DNA from: Anthopleura xanthogrammica
Lineage: Eukaryota > Cnidaria > Anthozoa > Actiniaria > Actiniidae
Assembly: GCA_964019055.1 (NCBI GenBank)
Contig: OZ025222.1
Span: forward strand, 7,498,746 to 7,562,745
Direction: 5' to 3'
DNA length: 64,000 bases
Below the pieces are notes generated by a model, which was not told the origin of the DNA, ran no database searches, and saw nothing but the letters and a program-made list of their open reading frames with translations. This document shows, in pieces, positions 23,213 through 36,560 of the stretch (the stretch's first letter is position 1; each line of letters starts with the position of its first letter). The position numbers and the translations under genes are program-made.

Positions 23213-26200
23213 AGCAAACGTAGCATAAGTATTAGGAGTTCGAAGGCACGGGAAGTAGTTTTCTATATAACAATAATAATAATAATGATGATAATAATAA
23301 TAATAATATACTTCATTTGGTGATGTGGAAAGAAAAACTCAATTTAGCTAAAGCTATATAAGCTATATAATTCTTTTGTCGCTAAATTTGCTTAGTTTTA
23401 ACTGAAAAACGCGGATTTTGATATTCTCAATCAGTGTAGAAAACCACTAAATAAGCAAGATACAGATGGAATCTTTAAGTGATCCGCTTCTGAGATATTC
23501 CTCATAACTTATTCATAATCATTCGCTTGGTTTTGGCAGATATAATGACAAGCCAGCCAGCTAAAGTAAGAACAAATGTTACAAAACGTTTTTTGAAGAG
23601 ATATGGCAAACGTTGACAGTAAAACTTTTCAATGAAAACTTAGTTTGTGAATTAAGAAAAAAAAAGAAATATTTCAAACAAAACTCATAGAATTTCTCAT
23701 AAAATTCAAATTCAAATTTTGTATTTTTCATTTTTTATTTTTATTGAAAAACTAAATACATTTATTAAGTAAAAGATAATCGTTTACCTTGGCTGGCTTG
23801 CTGCTTACTTGAGGTTGCCACGCGTTCAAAACTCCTTACAGAATGAGCTTAAATACATGATCTTTGAATTTATTATAAGCATTTCAATTATAAATTCCTT
23901 AAAACTGACATTAATATGAAAATCGATAGCATTATTGGGTGAGTTTTGAGGGTTCTGACAAGTAATTGATTTCGAACTGCCTCGTTATGTCAAGTACAGT
24001 GACTGGGTGTTAAAACTAGCAGCCTTTCAATGGCTTCTCATTCAACCACAAAGACATGGAAACCATATTAAATGCTTACAGCAGATATTGTGGAATGAAA
24101 GAGACTAACAGCTTCTGAATGGCTTCCCGTACCAAGAAACCACTAAAAATGTACCAAGTTTAAAAGTGAAGAATAAGATTTAAAGTGATTTCAAAACAAA
24201 AGATGGCTTATTTTTTAAATGTACAAAATGTTGTTTTTTTTAGGGTTTTCAAAGGAATAAGCGATCTGGCTCGCTCTGTTCAAGATTTTATACAAAAGAA
24301 TTATATTTTAACCGTTCGAGTTCAAACAAGTAAAAAATATTTTCCTATTCTGTTGGTCGCATTTCTACAATTCCTTCAACGATTTAAGAGTGAACTACGA
24401 ACGGTAAATATTCCTTTTCTAAAATGGTAAAAACTGTGTGGATATTGAAAAATACGTCGGAGAAAAACGGCTACAAAAACGAATGGAATTAAGCAAGTGT
24501 ACCGACCAAGTGAAAGCATGCAAAAGAAATTCCAGAGCAATTAGAATACACGAGCCATTTTTCTATTCTCGAAGTACTATCGGCCCGGGTTGTTCGAATT
24601 CTTTGAGCAAAGAAACTTCATTTTTGAAAAGCTTCATAGCTTTTTCAGAAATGAACGGCAAATTTTAACTATTTAAAAATCATATTTAGTACAAGATCAA
24701 ATACAACAAGAATTCTGATGTAAGATATTTTATTCAATCGGCAAGGAGGGAAAAATATTATTCGCTTCTAGGAGAGCTGTTTTGATTAATTTTCGAATTT
24801 TGATAAAACAGAATAAACACCTTGAAATAAGATAAATAGTTCTTGAGTCTAGGAGTCTGTTTTCCTCGCTACTGATGCTCGGATCTTGCCATATAGAAAA
24901 CTTGTAATCTGGCTCACCATTTTCAAAATTATCAAGCTCGCAATATCTATGCCTTTTGTACACATTATTTTGTGCGAGTTGTGTAAACATTTCTTTAAAA
25001 ACAAACCTTGCCTTTAAATGAAGAACTTTACCTATTCTAAAACTAATCAGTTCTTCTATTTCTAGATCACAATTTTGTAGTTTAAACGACGCAAACCGTT
25101 TTTGTTCGATGTCAATCTTAGAGAATGCGTGGAATATCGAGGATTTTCGCTTTGAAAGCGAAACCTAAGTTAATTTTTTAAGCCATGGATCGATTCACGC
25201 TTTATCGACATACAGTAATAGATCTTACCTTATTTTGTAACTGAGCCTTGTTCAGGCCATCTTTGATGACAACCACGAGCTCTTGTTCGAAGGGCGTTCA
25301 CCTCGACAAATAAGAACGCCGAGTGAATTTGTCACGGCCGGTTTCACCAAGGCTTTATAAAACCTTACCTTATCTAGAAAGAAAGCTTGTACCTTGTAAC
25401 GAATATCTTGGAAGCACTTTCGCATCTGTCACCTAAAATCTAAAACTGAAAGAGCTTCCTACCGTATCTCAACAGGAATCACGGATTGATTTCTTGTTAT
25501 GACATATATATCCCATAACTTATAACAGGTGTTTTAAGGCTTTCAACTTCGAGCTGTATATTTGTATATGGATGGCTGGCTACTTATTTGACCCCCGTGG
25601 TCTATTTGGCATAGCATATGGATCCTTAGTCTACTTATCATCACGTTTCGAAGATTAATTAATTACATTTGGTGAATCGCGAACGTAAGAACTGACTTCC
25701 AACTTTGATTAAGAATCCATTTTTGCATAATTATGAAAGGCGCGTCCATTAATTTTATTAAGATCAAAGTGACTTGGTTCGAAGGGAAGCTAGCTCGCTT
25801 GATTTTTTCCTTTTATCAGTCTAAATCGCTATATTTCTTTTTTTCCATGCGTTGTATTTGATCGTAAAAAAGATTGAATTGATAGAGATTTTTTGTCCTT
25901 CACTGGGTTTTGTTATGCAAATCGTCGTCAATTTGGATCAAAAGTTGTAATTTTTTGCTTGGGGTCTTTCTTCCAAACATATATTATATGTCAAAAGATA
26001 GATTTGTTCCAGAGATAAGCGAAAAGGAAAGTATATTCAGGTAAAGAATAACAACGTTCTCCGTTCAAATCATTATTTAGTTCAATACTTTCTGATTAAA
26101 CTTTAATTTGGAACAGAAATACAGAGAAAATCCATTTGTGTTTAAACTACGAAACTATGAATTTATATGATTTTTTGCAACAAAGTTTTTTTTCTTCTTT

Positions 26201-28081
26201 TGAAACACGAATTAAAGTCAGTGAAATTTTCAAGACGAAAACCAGTTAAAATCATAGCTTGTAGATAGAACTACGACAGTTTCGTTTTTCACTACGAGCG
26301 GTCAACAACAGTTTGAGGTCGCAGACCAAATTCACTGGCTTCGACCGTTTAGTTTTACTCGGTTCGTACGTCAAAATTAACCGAACTAGACCTGTTTTAA
26401 TTTGTCGAAATATTCCATCAATGTAAGCAGCTTCTCAGTTCATTTATATTCTGTTTACTTTAAAGGAAGGATTGTTTTGGCGGGCTTGTACATTTAAACT
26501 GCGCATTGTGTAGCTTTCGGTTTCTTCTCATTCACTTGTTATTCGAAGGAAAAAAGACTTTTGTCAGATCAGACACGTATGTGTAATTATTTAGGATTAA
26601 ACAGAGTGTTTTTAGAATTAAAGCGTTTTGTTTTAAGGCTTTTTTACTCTTAAAAGCTTTTCTTTTGTACAAATCAAAGTCAACGAACACTTAAAGGGCT
26701 TCCTGAAATCTTACATTCTGAAAGGCGGGAAAAAGATGGCGGGAGTCGGTTTACACTCTTTTTAAGCCAATAAAATGTTCCGGGGTTGGATTTCAGGAGG
26801 GCAGCTGCATGTACTAAATCTCATATGTTTATAAAATGATCCTGATATGTTTTAGATGTATATTTGGATCCATTATTCTTTGTATGATTTCTCATCGATA
26901 TCTGACGCCACCTAGCCCGTGCTGTTTGATTTTGATCTCTCGCTTCAAGCAGCGTTGTGACACACCTATTTTTCCAAACTCATCTAAATTACGCCTCAAG
27001 AAAACTCAATTATATCTTATTTATGACAACGTAGTTCCCCAGCCGATTGGATAATGGCAAAAATTCCTTCCTAATTCCAATCCACGCACGTGAAATTGTA
27101 AATTTCGAAAAATGTAAACAAAAATTTCTAATGCTTCTAATGTTAAATTTTAATGTTGCTCGAGGGCTTCGTAATTTTCGATCCTAAAAATATTTATATT
27201 TTTGTTCAAGCAAGGAAATGCGTGGACAGGTTTTTTTTTTGTAGTTTTGTTTGGGCATTCCTTCGTGTTCCGGATTTTGAACACAAACCTTTAGATGGAA
27301 ATGCTTTCTTCATATTCGCTTCATCTTTCAAGACTTGAGTCATTTCGAGAATTAACATTACTAATTTTGTTTGTTTGCGCAATTGAAGTTTGGAGTCAGT
27401 TTCCTACCTCATTTAATTTTATCAACAACAAAAAAGTCTACAAAGAAAAACTTAAGAATACAAAGAATAAATAAGGCGAGAAATTAAAATCGGGAAAGAA
27501 AATTCCACAAAAAGGATTTGAGTTGCTGAAATGTTGGAGTCTTGAAAATTATTTTTGTTTGAAATGTTTTGTTGGATTGTAGCTGTAGATAAAAGCAAAG
27601 CAATATTTCGCATTTAACTTGATGTATTTTCTATAGGGGCTTGAATATTCTTGGCCCATTGATCCCCCTCTAAAAAGATATTCGCGCATGCGCAGAGAAA
27701 CCGATTCCATAGTATGGTCTTAAAATAGTCTTATCAAGTATAAAACTGATTTTTTTAAATAAATACAATAAATTGCATTTTTTTCTCTAAAACCAGGAAA
27801 GTGTATAATATAAAGTTTCAGATTCAAAGTTGAAAGTTTAGCCTGGAAATGTAATTAAAATGCAGGAATCCAAGATAATTGCGAAACTCACAAAGCATAA
27901 AAACTGTTCCCAACAAAGACTTTGTTGACGACCCTCCAAGATTATTGAACTGGCCAATCATATCATAATAAGTAATAAAATTATAAAAGGGATTTCAAAC
28001 AATGGCATCTTTAGATAGTTGCTATTCGTCCATTGAAATTGTGATGAACTTTTTGACATATTTGCCTTTTTCCTTTGCAGT

Positions 28082-28105
28082 GCGAGAGAGAGGGAGCGAG
28101 AGAGC

Positions 28106-28182
<77 letters not shown>
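28082..28182 (+). repeat. (GA)n microsatellite
   Basis: About 45 GA units abutting the 3' end of a truncated LINE. Confidence 0.95.
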
Positions 28183-28183
<1 letters not shown>

Positions 28184-28397
28184 ACCTTTATTTAAAAACG
28201 ATTGTTCCATAAGTATAAAAACTTCTTTACATGGGAGTCGTTATAAAATGATTGATATGTAATAACATATAATAATACTACATATAATAATACTAAAATT
28301 AAATAAGTTAAGTATCTTAAGAAATAGATAATTGAAATAATGAAATAATGAGAGAAAAACCTTACTGAGCACTGACAGCACGCCAACTTGACAAACT
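28183..28397 (-). mobile_element. 5'-truncated LINE 3' end, second copy
   Basis: Nearly identical to 36930-37137, truncated after the last residues of the reverse-transcriptase ORF (SSWRAVSAQ, stop). Its 3' end again runs into a long GA/TC microsatellite, and another GA tract abuts its 5' end. Confidence 0.75.
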
Positions 28398-28400
28398 TTT

Positions 28401-28401
28401 T

Positions 28402-28439
<38 letters not shown>

Positions 28440-28690
28440 CAGAGAGAGAGACAGAGAGAGAGACAGAGAGAGAGACAGAGAGAGAGACAGAGAGAGAGAC
28501 AGAGAGACAGAGAGACAGAGAGAGGGAGCGAGAGAGCTAGAGAGAGACAGAGAGAGAGACAGAGAGAGAGAGACAGAGAGAGAGACAGAGAGACAGAGAG
28601 ACAGAGAGACAGAGAGGGAGCGAGAGAGCTAGAGAGAGACAGAGAGAGAGACAGAGAGAGAGACAGAGAGAGAGAGACAGAGAGAGAGGA
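28401..28690 (+). repeat. GA-rich satellite with GACAGAGAGA units
   Basis: AGAGAGAGACAGAGAGAG variants, with GGGAGCGAGAGAGCTAG recurring at about 28524, 28616 and also at 28090. This suggests local expansion from one seed. Confidence 0.9.
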
Positions 28691-28967
28691 AAAGAGAAAA
28701 AAAAAGAAAGAACAAGCCATCTAAAATTTTGATGAAAAACAGGTCTCGATGTTTTTCCTTGAATTTCGAAAAATCAGTAAAAATTAATGTTCTTAAGAAC
28801 TATGGAAAAGTTATTGAATGCTACTAAAATGTATTTTATTGTAAGTTTTTTTTGCATTTTATTTTACCTCTCTCCTAGATTGTTTTAATTTATTTCTCTT
28901 CAACCAGAACAGCTTTAAACACACTTTCACAGACTATATTTCCCCCCAAGTCATTTCGAGAATTTGT

Positions 28968-29022
28968 AGCCTGAGAAAACAGACGTCCTTTCGCTAAGGA
29001 CGTCTATTTTCCCAGGCTAGAG
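28968..29022 (+). repeat. 55-bp hairpin GACGTCC palindrome
   Basis: AGCCTGAGAAAACAGACGTC then a short loop, then GACGTCTATTTTCCCAGGCT. A second copy lies at 48479-48537. Confidence 0.85.
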
Positions 29023-32000
29023 AATTTGGAATTCAAATTAATTGATAAAAAAATTTGTTTTAGGGAAGTCTGTTATTAATTAATTCTAATTTCACTAAAA
29101 AACCTATAAAGCGATATATAATGAGAATATTATATGCTTCTTAATCATTTTCTACGCCTAGTTTTCGCACCTTCTACATCAACTCTACTTTCAGCCCATT
29201 AGCAAAAGCTATCGAGTAAATAGTCTTCAATTAAACACTCAAACTACAGCACAAATATGCCTATTCATTTGTTCAAGCTTTATCCCTTTCTCAATTGCTT
29301 TGTACGAATAAAGTCTTTCCTTTATAATAAATAAGCCGTTTTCCATTTAGCAACACTTTTCACAGATATAACAATAAGCCGAGTGTCTGTGATCATTTGG
29401 TTAACAATTCCCTCTAGAAATAGTTAAATAATTATGATAACAGATGTTTTGTGTCAATAAATCTTACCAGTTCAAGAAATATCGATGTATAAGAGAAATT
29501 TAATGTATTTGATTACGATTAAGATGCTTTATATAATTATATTTGAGTCTAAAGTTGGTAATCGAAAAGTTTAAGTTATTATAATTCACAATAATGCATC
29601 AACTGTTTTTTAACTTCAAACTTTTTTAAGTCGAACGTGAAAAGAAAATTATTCCCCCGCAAGGCAATTGCGAGAAGCCATAAGCGAATATAAAACAATA
29701 AAATTTCAAATGAAAGCATTTTCATTCACAATAAAAATGAGGCAGTGTAAAAGAAAGTAAGTCGGTATTGTGTTGGTGCGTGCGTTTTGAGGTCTTTGTT
29801 GATGTACGATTGATAAATAGCGTCGTTGTTGTGTCTTCTCTAATTCCTCCTTTATTCAATGGGAAAATGCCCTTATAAACAATCTCGGGGTAATTTTTAC
29901 AAGCCTTATAAAACATGTTTTGACAAGTTGCTAACAGTCTAAAAGAGTTTAATGAGAAAAGCGTTTGTCAGTCATTGCTTTCTTTGCGCTTAAATGATGA
30001 CCAATTAACAAGGGTGAAAATCTTTTTGGTCTTATAGTTCCGCCTCGAACACGTTAAAATAACGTTTCAAGCCATGTTTTTTCATAAAAGTAGATCTTTA
30101 AAGGAGTCCAACTTTGTATTTAATTAAAAATCTGATTATGTAATAGATAAGCTACTTATATGTACGATCAATAAAATATTAATTTAGTTACTCAAGCGAC
30201 TTTCAGGTTCAAGAGATTTACCGAAAAGAACCGCTGAATTGAATCGAAACGAAAGATCGAGACGGACAAGAAAATAAAATTTAACGGATTCAACAAAAGT
30301 ATTTGGCTTCTAAGAATATTTGTTCAAAGAATATTCACTTAAAATATGTTGTTCGTAAAAACGTGACTTATCTCGTTTATCTCTGCAGAAGTCAGTGAAA
30401 GAATAAGAGAGAAAAACATCACGGAGCAGTTTTGAACACTTCCGGTATTATGTACAATAAAAACATGTTGATGGCAGGTACTTTTTAAGGAGTTAATCTT
30501 TTTCAGTTGACTGTTCTAAGCTTTGCTAACGTTCTTAAAGACTCTCCTAATTTTTTGCAAGAGAAGGTTGACACAATGATCAAAGAAAACTAGGAAAACA
30601 TCTGTTAGGTTAGCTCTCGTGGTGTTCATCGCGCTATCTTCAGAAATCTTCACTAAGTTGTTTTTATTCCCAAAGTCCATATGTTCGCCTTAACCGCCAT
30701 TATTAGTTCGTGTTTATTATAGACAGAGGCGCCCAAAGAACTTAACAACTTTTTTTATATACACACTTATGAACATTACATTAAACCAAATATGCATCCG
30801 TAAAAAACATAGTTCATAATAAACTATGGAAAACTGCGAACGGAGGATAAACGAACAAGCCATTTCCGTTAAGCGGTGAATTGCACTAGCTTCTCGTAGA
30901 ACCTTTGTAATTTCTAAAACTATTACTAAAAACTCCAAGATAAACTAAAAAAGCTATATATAACTTCTTTCTCTCTCTTTTTTATTGTTTAGTCTTTAAT
31001 ATTAATTGTTAAGTCGATTAACTCTGGTATTTTTAGTGAGGTTTTTGTCCAATAAGTCAATCGCAACACGACAAAATGGTTAGCTTGCCCAATGACTATT
31101 ATTTTGGAGGTCGTGTTCTCCAATAAATAATTCTATTCCCGTTCAAAAAACATCTGTGACTCTCTAACTTTCATCTAAAACAAGCTGTTATATATTATCT
31201 TTGATAAATGTGTCCTTAAACTAATTAAAACGAGGCCCTTAATTCAACTAACTCACAGTTAATTGGAAGGAAACTTATGTCGTTGTTTTGTACTTGTTTT
31301 GAAGTCTTGCTTGATGTAAGTAGGAACCATTATTTTGGTGATTATCTACCCAAATGATTTCAATGAGTAGAGCTCAAGGACAGCTGAAATTCTATGACTC
31401 TGCACAAACGAAAGAGCGAATATACCGTGGTGTTTACAAACATTTAATCATCGTAATAACTTATCACTTAGTTTTTATTAGCTCGGGTCAGAAGGGTAGT
31501 AAATGAAGAGCTAAACTATAACTTAATTTCTTTATTTCTGATGATGTTTCAGCACGTAATGTTCTGTTGCGAAACTATATTGCTGTTGAGGAAACTTGCA
31601 TTCCTATTACTGTAAGCATTGGCTATATAGGAAAAATTCTTTAAGAATTAGTAAAAAAGTTAAAAGTCAGAAGTCAAAAGTAGTTAGTATTTCAGCACAT
31701 TTTCAAATCCGTTCTTTTGGGAGAACTGAACTCGGCTGATTTGAAGAGGGTTTTTTGAATCGTAAAATACAGATAAAATACATCGAATAACGTCGTAAAT
31801 TACCTCTTAATGGAGGATATTCCGCTCGATAAATAAATGTTGTGAAACAAACAGCGATTTTGTATTTTATATTGAACAAAGAAACACCTCTGCAGGCTGA
31901 TCTAACTCAGGGCATGGCTAATTCACAAATCGAACTCTGAAACATTCCCTGCGCTTATCAAACTCCAGGGCGCGTCTAACTCAAAGATCGAACCCTGAAA

Positions 32001-33270
32001 CAACCTCTGGGTTGATCAAAGTCAGGGTCTAACCGAACTGATAGGTCGAATTGCAATTTCAGAATAATATGTTTGATTTGTGGAGCTCGAGGGTGGAAAA
32101 CCAGAGAACACGGAGAAAACCCCTTGAATCAAGGGAGACTGAGACCCAACATTTGAATTCACTCACCACTCACACATAAGATTCCCAAGGAGTTTACTAG
32201 AACACGAGATTTTGGAGGTGACTGCTTTACTCAGTGATACCTTTGAGCTTCAGTTAATCCAAACCCCCAATCCCAATGCAGATATATAGTAAAGCTAATT
32301 ATAAAAACTTACTTGATGCCAAACGTTTCAGATAAAGTACAGTTTTCTAGTTTTTAACATTAAATTGGAACACTGCGCGGTATTTTACTGTACTTTAGTT
32401 TTTTCCTTCTAGATCAGTTTTCCAAAAAAAATGGAAAAATCCCCGAAAGACATTTTTATTGCAAAAAGTTTAAAGCTCATTCAACGACTACATATAATAT
32501 TCACATTGAAGAACTTTTCTGGGGAAAAATATTTGCATTTATTCGTGTCGAACAGCTTGAAGACAAAGTGCATGGTTACAAATTTTAGGAAAGGGATTTT
32601 GAAGAAAATCATTACAGATTTAAATTTCAAAGACGTATTTCGGCAGTTACCTCTGCTGTCATCATATCGGTAGAACTATTTATTGAAGCAAACCTACATA
32701 TATATATGTACAGAAATATTATCACCTCCTTTGCATTTTCTCCCTCAAATCGTCTCTTATCTTATGTGACATCGTTCACTGCTGCTCAGTTTTTAGTTAT
32801 ATATCAGTATCAGGAGTTACCCTAGCTTCTCGTTAATCACGCAAACGATACGATATCGTTGATGAGAAAATTATAAGTTTATCTCATGACATTGTTTGTG
32901 TCATCTTTTGTGCAATATCTGAATTTTTTGTTTGATCAATCGAAATACACACGTTTTGCAGTAACATTCAGCGCATGCGCAGTAGCAAAATCAGCAGATG
33001 GAGTATTTTAAATAGATCATGAGAAATTTCGATAAGAAAAAAAATCTTTTCCCTGCTTCTCACCCTTAAAATTCTTTTGTTTGGCCAATCATGCATGTAG
33101 CTGTCGATCAGATTGTTGAGATTGTCACCAAGCCTCAAAGATCAAGTATGACTAAACCCTAGCCTAGAATATTCGATCGATCCCTGGAAGCTCTTTGAAT
33201 TCAATTTTATTATGCTCAGCAAATCTTTCCTTTGATTGAAACTTGATTTTTTCATTAACATTCTGTGAAT
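29023..33270. other. No gene seen; AT-rich intergenic DNA
   Basis: Only short frames without recognisable motifs. The one structured piece is an inverted, degenerate relative of the 57-bp repeat at 31885-32050. Confidence 0.5.
31885..32050 (-). repeat. Degenerate inverted copies of the 57-bp repeat
   Basis: GATCGAACCCTGAAACAACC, CTCTGGGTTGATCAAAGTCA and two weaker units are the reverse complement of the repeat at 1666-2125. There are about three units with many substitutions. Confidence 0.75.
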
Positions 33271-33276
33271 ACAGAC

Positions 33277-33520
33277 TTAAAGGTTATAAGGTCCCTATAT
33301 TTAACGTCGGTAATTCCTTCAGCTACGTGGCTGCTATCAATGGAAGCCGACGGTGCGCACTTTACCCCCTCTCTCCATCAGTTCTCTGTTTTAAGAGCAT
33401 TCAAAGCTGAAGCTACACGGATTAGAGAGAAGTCAAAACAGACGTAGCGATCCTGAGGATCGAACCGTGGACCTATAGCTCCGAAGGTCACGCACTAACC
33501 AACTGAGGTACTTCCGCTCC
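33277..33520 (-). mobile_element. tRNA-derived SINE, type 2, inverted
   Basis: Reverse complement of the SINE at 9249: GCCGACGGTGCGCAC, GCTACACGGATTAGA, GATCGAACCGTGGACC and ACTAACCAACTGAGGTAC. It begins duplicated unit A. Confidence 0.85.
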
Positions 33521-33534
33521 TACTTGTAATAGTA

Positions 33535-33706
33535 TAAAACAGTTCAAAGTTTAAGAATCGTTTACAGTGCACATGCAATTTTAACCCAAATTTCTCACCT
33601 TCTTTTGTTTAATTAAAAACAAAAGAAGGTTTAAGTAAGAGAAGGTTAGAAATTCGGGATAAAATCGCATGCGCACTGAAAACGATTCTTTAACTTTGAG
33701 CTGGCT
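33535..33706 (+). mobile_element. Palindromic element, intact form
   Basis: AGTTCAAAGTTTAAGAATCG...GATTTTA at left pairs with GGGATAAAATCGCATGCGCA...TTTGAGCTGG at right, around an AT-rich centre near 33615. The same palindrome in unit B (39531-41036) is split by a 1.4-kb insertion. Confidence 0.8.
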
Positions 33707-34192
33707 TATATAGGCTGCTTCTGGATAATCATCATCACTATCATTTTCATCATCATTATTGCTTTGAAATGTGAGTAAGGAGCGCTGGTAGTGCGCTCAT
33801 CATGAAAGCCTGAGAAATTCATTCATACTCCCCCCCCCCTCCCCCCACCCTCCCCGCCGTGCGCCGTTGGTAGTGTCACGTGGTTCGATATATAGGCCCT
33901 AATAAGGAATCGATGTCATGGGTCAAACAGGCAAGAGAAAACAAAAGAAAACTATGGAATAGAGCTGTGACGAAAAACGACTTCCGGGTCCAAAACGAAA
34001 AGCAGTTCTACGAAGATTTTTCTTTCTTTTTCTTCGTGACAGGATTTGTTGTCCAAAGTTCTAATTGTTTCAGGTGGAGGTTAAATCATTGAGTACATTT
34101 TTCGCTTTATTTAAGCGGTATTTCTGAGCAGTTGGACCCGGAAATACGTCACAACTTAACAGCTCGATTGAGGTCTACTGCCATTTATCCAT

Positions 34193-34468
34193 AGAAAATA
34201 CAGCCAATCAGAAAGCAGGAAAGCCGTTGTATATTCGTCAGTATTTCACTCTTCCTTCCTTGCACTGCGCGTTGAATCTACGCATTTGTATTTTCTATGG
34301 TCTGGGATAAAATGGTTATACAATGTTTTCTCGTGGCATACCATGGATATCCCACTCGTCACTTGTATTTTCTTTGTATACACACTCGCCTATACTAGAA
34401 ACTACAAGCTAAGTGACTCGTGGGATATTTCACGGTATGCCACTCGAAACCATTGTATATCTAGTATA
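34193..34468 (+). mobile_element. MITE of the CCAATCAGAAAGCAGG family, unit A
   Basis: ATAGAAAATACAGCCAATC to CGAAACCATTGTATATCTAG; the hairpin core is conserved with 10388-10655. Confidence 0.75.
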
Positions 34469-35051
34469 TTATATGCTTACTAACTTTTTTATGGGCCAAT
34501 TAAGTAAAATCACTCTTACACGCGAGGAATAAGTGTGTTTCTCGACCTTGTCGTCATGGAAACTCATGATTGACGTGCAGAAAAACCTTGTCAGTGTCCC
34601 GACGAAGTGTTTGATTATAAAAGCGGTGATCATGAAAAACGGGAATTTATATCTATTTGCACAAAACGCACAAAAAAAACTTTTTGAAAGACTTTTCAAG
34701 ATTAGTCCTCGGCGCATATCAATCAAACCACGTCAAACTTTTCTTTCATATTTACTTATTTTGGTATGTGCCATCATAGGTAATCATTCCCTTATCGGGG
34801 AGTTAGAAAAAGTGAAACTTGGCTTAGGCTGCATGTGATTTTCTCACAGTTTTTCTCAAAATATAGCACTGCTTTATGGCATGCCATTAAGAATGCTTCG
34901 TTTAGCTTTTAAAAGAGTTAGTTTTAGCCCAAAAAGCAAAAAGTTACAACTATTTCCCTTATATCACAACAAGTATCCCTGGACAGCCCGCCAAATCATT
35001 GCATCAAAAATAGAGACACGCACATTTCATGTCCACAGACAAACTAACTGA

Positions 35052-35057
35052 TTTATT
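35052..35057 (-). terminator. Candidate polyadenylation signal of matrix-protein gene copy A
   Basis: AATAAA on the minus strand, about 380 nt past the stop. The same hexamer is only about 120 nt past the stop in copy B (44347-44352), because copy A carries an inserted foldback element between stop and signal. Confidence 0.4.
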
Positions 35058-35090
35058 ATCACTTTGGTTTTACATGCTCTCTCAGTCTAT

Positions 35091-35352
35091 ACACGCATCA
35101 AGAGCTCCGCACTGCTGCTCAATGCGCATGCTCAGGGGATTAAAAAGTGGGATAAAATTTGTAAAATATGCTATATTTTAGTTGTATCTTTCTTGTCAAA
35201 CACAATTTTCACTAAATATTCAAGATCACTTACCGTTAAGCAAATTCTGAATCAAATATACCGAAAAATTGCATATTATACAAAATATCATCCTACTTTT
35301 TAATCCCCTGAGCATGCGCATTGAGCAGCAACGCGGAACTCTTGATGCGTGT
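35091..35352 (+). mobile_element. 262-bp TIR element in the 3' UTR of matrix gene copy A
   Basis: ACACGCATCAAGAGCTCCGC with ATGCGCATGCTCAGGGGATT on the left is answered by AATCCCCTGAGCATGCGCAT and CTTGATGCGTGT on the right. Unit B shows the uninterrupted TCAGTCTATCATATATT at 44377-44393, so a 2-3 bp target duplication (AT or TAT) is visible. Confidence 0.9.
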
Positions 35353-35437
35353 ATCATATATTAGGTGAAAGACCAAAAATGGGCTCCCTGTGTTAAATCT
35401 ACCTATGACGTAAGCGCGGGAACCAGACAGTTCAGTG

Positions 35438-36362
35438 TTAGCGGATTCCTATAGCAGTAGCGTGATAGCCGTACTTGTTCCAGCGGTCGCTAGAAGTGTA
35501 GCAACCACAGCCTCCAAAGTGCAGCTCGGTCAGGAAGAAGAATTGGTTTGGCATGATGCGGTCAGGATTGGTGATGGGGATAGCCTTGGAACGCCAGTCC
35601 ACTGCAACACCAGAATTCTCGTAAACCAGACTCGGATGACCGTTGCTTGGGGTTTGTAGATTGTGGTTTGGCAAGAACGCAAACAAGCTGTTAGGGCTTA
35701 CTTTTGGGACACAAATTGTGAACTGGATCGTGTGTCCGTTGGATTTAAAGCCTTGGATTCCGTTGTTGCTGGCGGCTGATGCTGGAATGATACCGAGGAA
35801 GATATAGTCTTTCATGAAGGCGTTCTTTGGAGAAGTGTAACCTGAAAAATTGTTCATCAACACTCCAAAATCAGTACTGGCAAAAGATGGATGGGGTTGG
35901 ATCAGGGTGTACGCCTCACTGCGATCGTTCTTCTTCTGTAACTTGAGCAACACGTTCTTCTTGTCAAGGAATAAAGTTCTGACTATTTGCGTAGCGTAGG
36001 GTGATCTGGTGAGGCTGCGGGGAAGAAAAGTGAAGCCACCGCCACTGATTGCCATCTCGCAGTACACCTCGATTGGGTCGATATCAATAATAGGCTGGAT
36101 CTTGTACACACCGCTCACTGAGTTTCTTGGTAGGGTTTTACAACTACTGGGATACTAATGCAAAACCTTGAATTATTTTCTGTTGTATCAGTAGCATATC
36201 ATTTCGTAGCTGTTCTAGGGTACCCGGCTTCGCCCATTAGCTACCCCCCACCCCCCATCACGCTCTCGTAGAGCTCACCGAATTCTCTTGTCCACAATAA
36301 GCATGGCTCGAGCTCCACTTCATAACAGTGCACAGAGCCAGGAGAACAAATGAAGACTTCAT
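35438..36362 (-). CDS. Secreted fibrinogen-like protein, skeletal organic matrix protein 5-like, copy A
   Basis: Two exons: 36362-36279 (28 codons) and 36154-35438 (238 codons plus TAA), joined in phase 0, giving 266 aa. The N-terminus MKSSFVLLALCTVMKW followed by SSSHA looks like a signal peptide, with a mature start near YCGQ. Next comes a fibrinogen-C-type opening: SGVYKIQP, then DPIEVYCEM, then SGGGFTFLPRSL. The C-terminal half is distinct, with NSLFAFLPNHNLQTP, a GGCGCY cysteine motif and a short tail. Proteins with this layout are widely labelled skeletal organic matrix protein 5-like in corals, where the prototype was found in skeleton; that label is from memory. A splice-acceptor-like tract sits directly before the ATG, so a 5' UTR intron is likely. 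It is about 94% identical in protein to copy B. A foldback element lies in its inferred 3' UTR. Confidence 0.85.
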
Positions 36363-36504
36363 CTGGGAAACAAAAACAATTCATTCCAGTTCAAAAGACA
36401 ATAATATGATTTATATTAATGTTAGGTTATCCCCGATCCCGCCGCGTTAATTCCCCGCCCTGTCCCAGGGATCAGGGGCTTCAATTAAACAGATTAACAA
36501 ATAA

Positions 36505-36560
36505 TTAGCATTGGCTAGCAACCTATATAGGGGCGTGAGTTCGAATCCCGCCAGACGCTC
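36505..36560 (+). mobile_element. tRNA-like B-box remnant (SINE tail), unit A
   Basis: GGGGCGTGAGTTCGAATCCCGCC contains a good B-box (GTTCGAATCCC) but no matching A-box. The same piece is at 45560-45605 in unit B. Confidence 0.4.

Larger units (their letters stand above)
17430..28080. other. Gene-poor AT-rich stretch
   Basis: I recognise no coding exons here. Open frames are short and without familiar motifs. Contents I can name: GGAA and TTTTC microsatellites (18100-18180, 18288-18336), a TTCTTG-rich tract (19245-19400), a minisatellite (21480-21900), a TIR element (22715-23212) and an AAT tract (23268-23310). The rest may hold enhancers or old decayed repeats, but nothing in the sequence shows it. 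Confidence 0.6.

Noticed and set aside
24438..24990. Frames of 76 and 86 codons on opposite strands
   Set aside because: Short, no recognisable motif, no splice-consistent partners.
28241..28720. Minus-strand frame of 159 codons rich in Ser/Leu
   Set aside because: GA/TC satellite translation continuing into a LINE 3' UTR.
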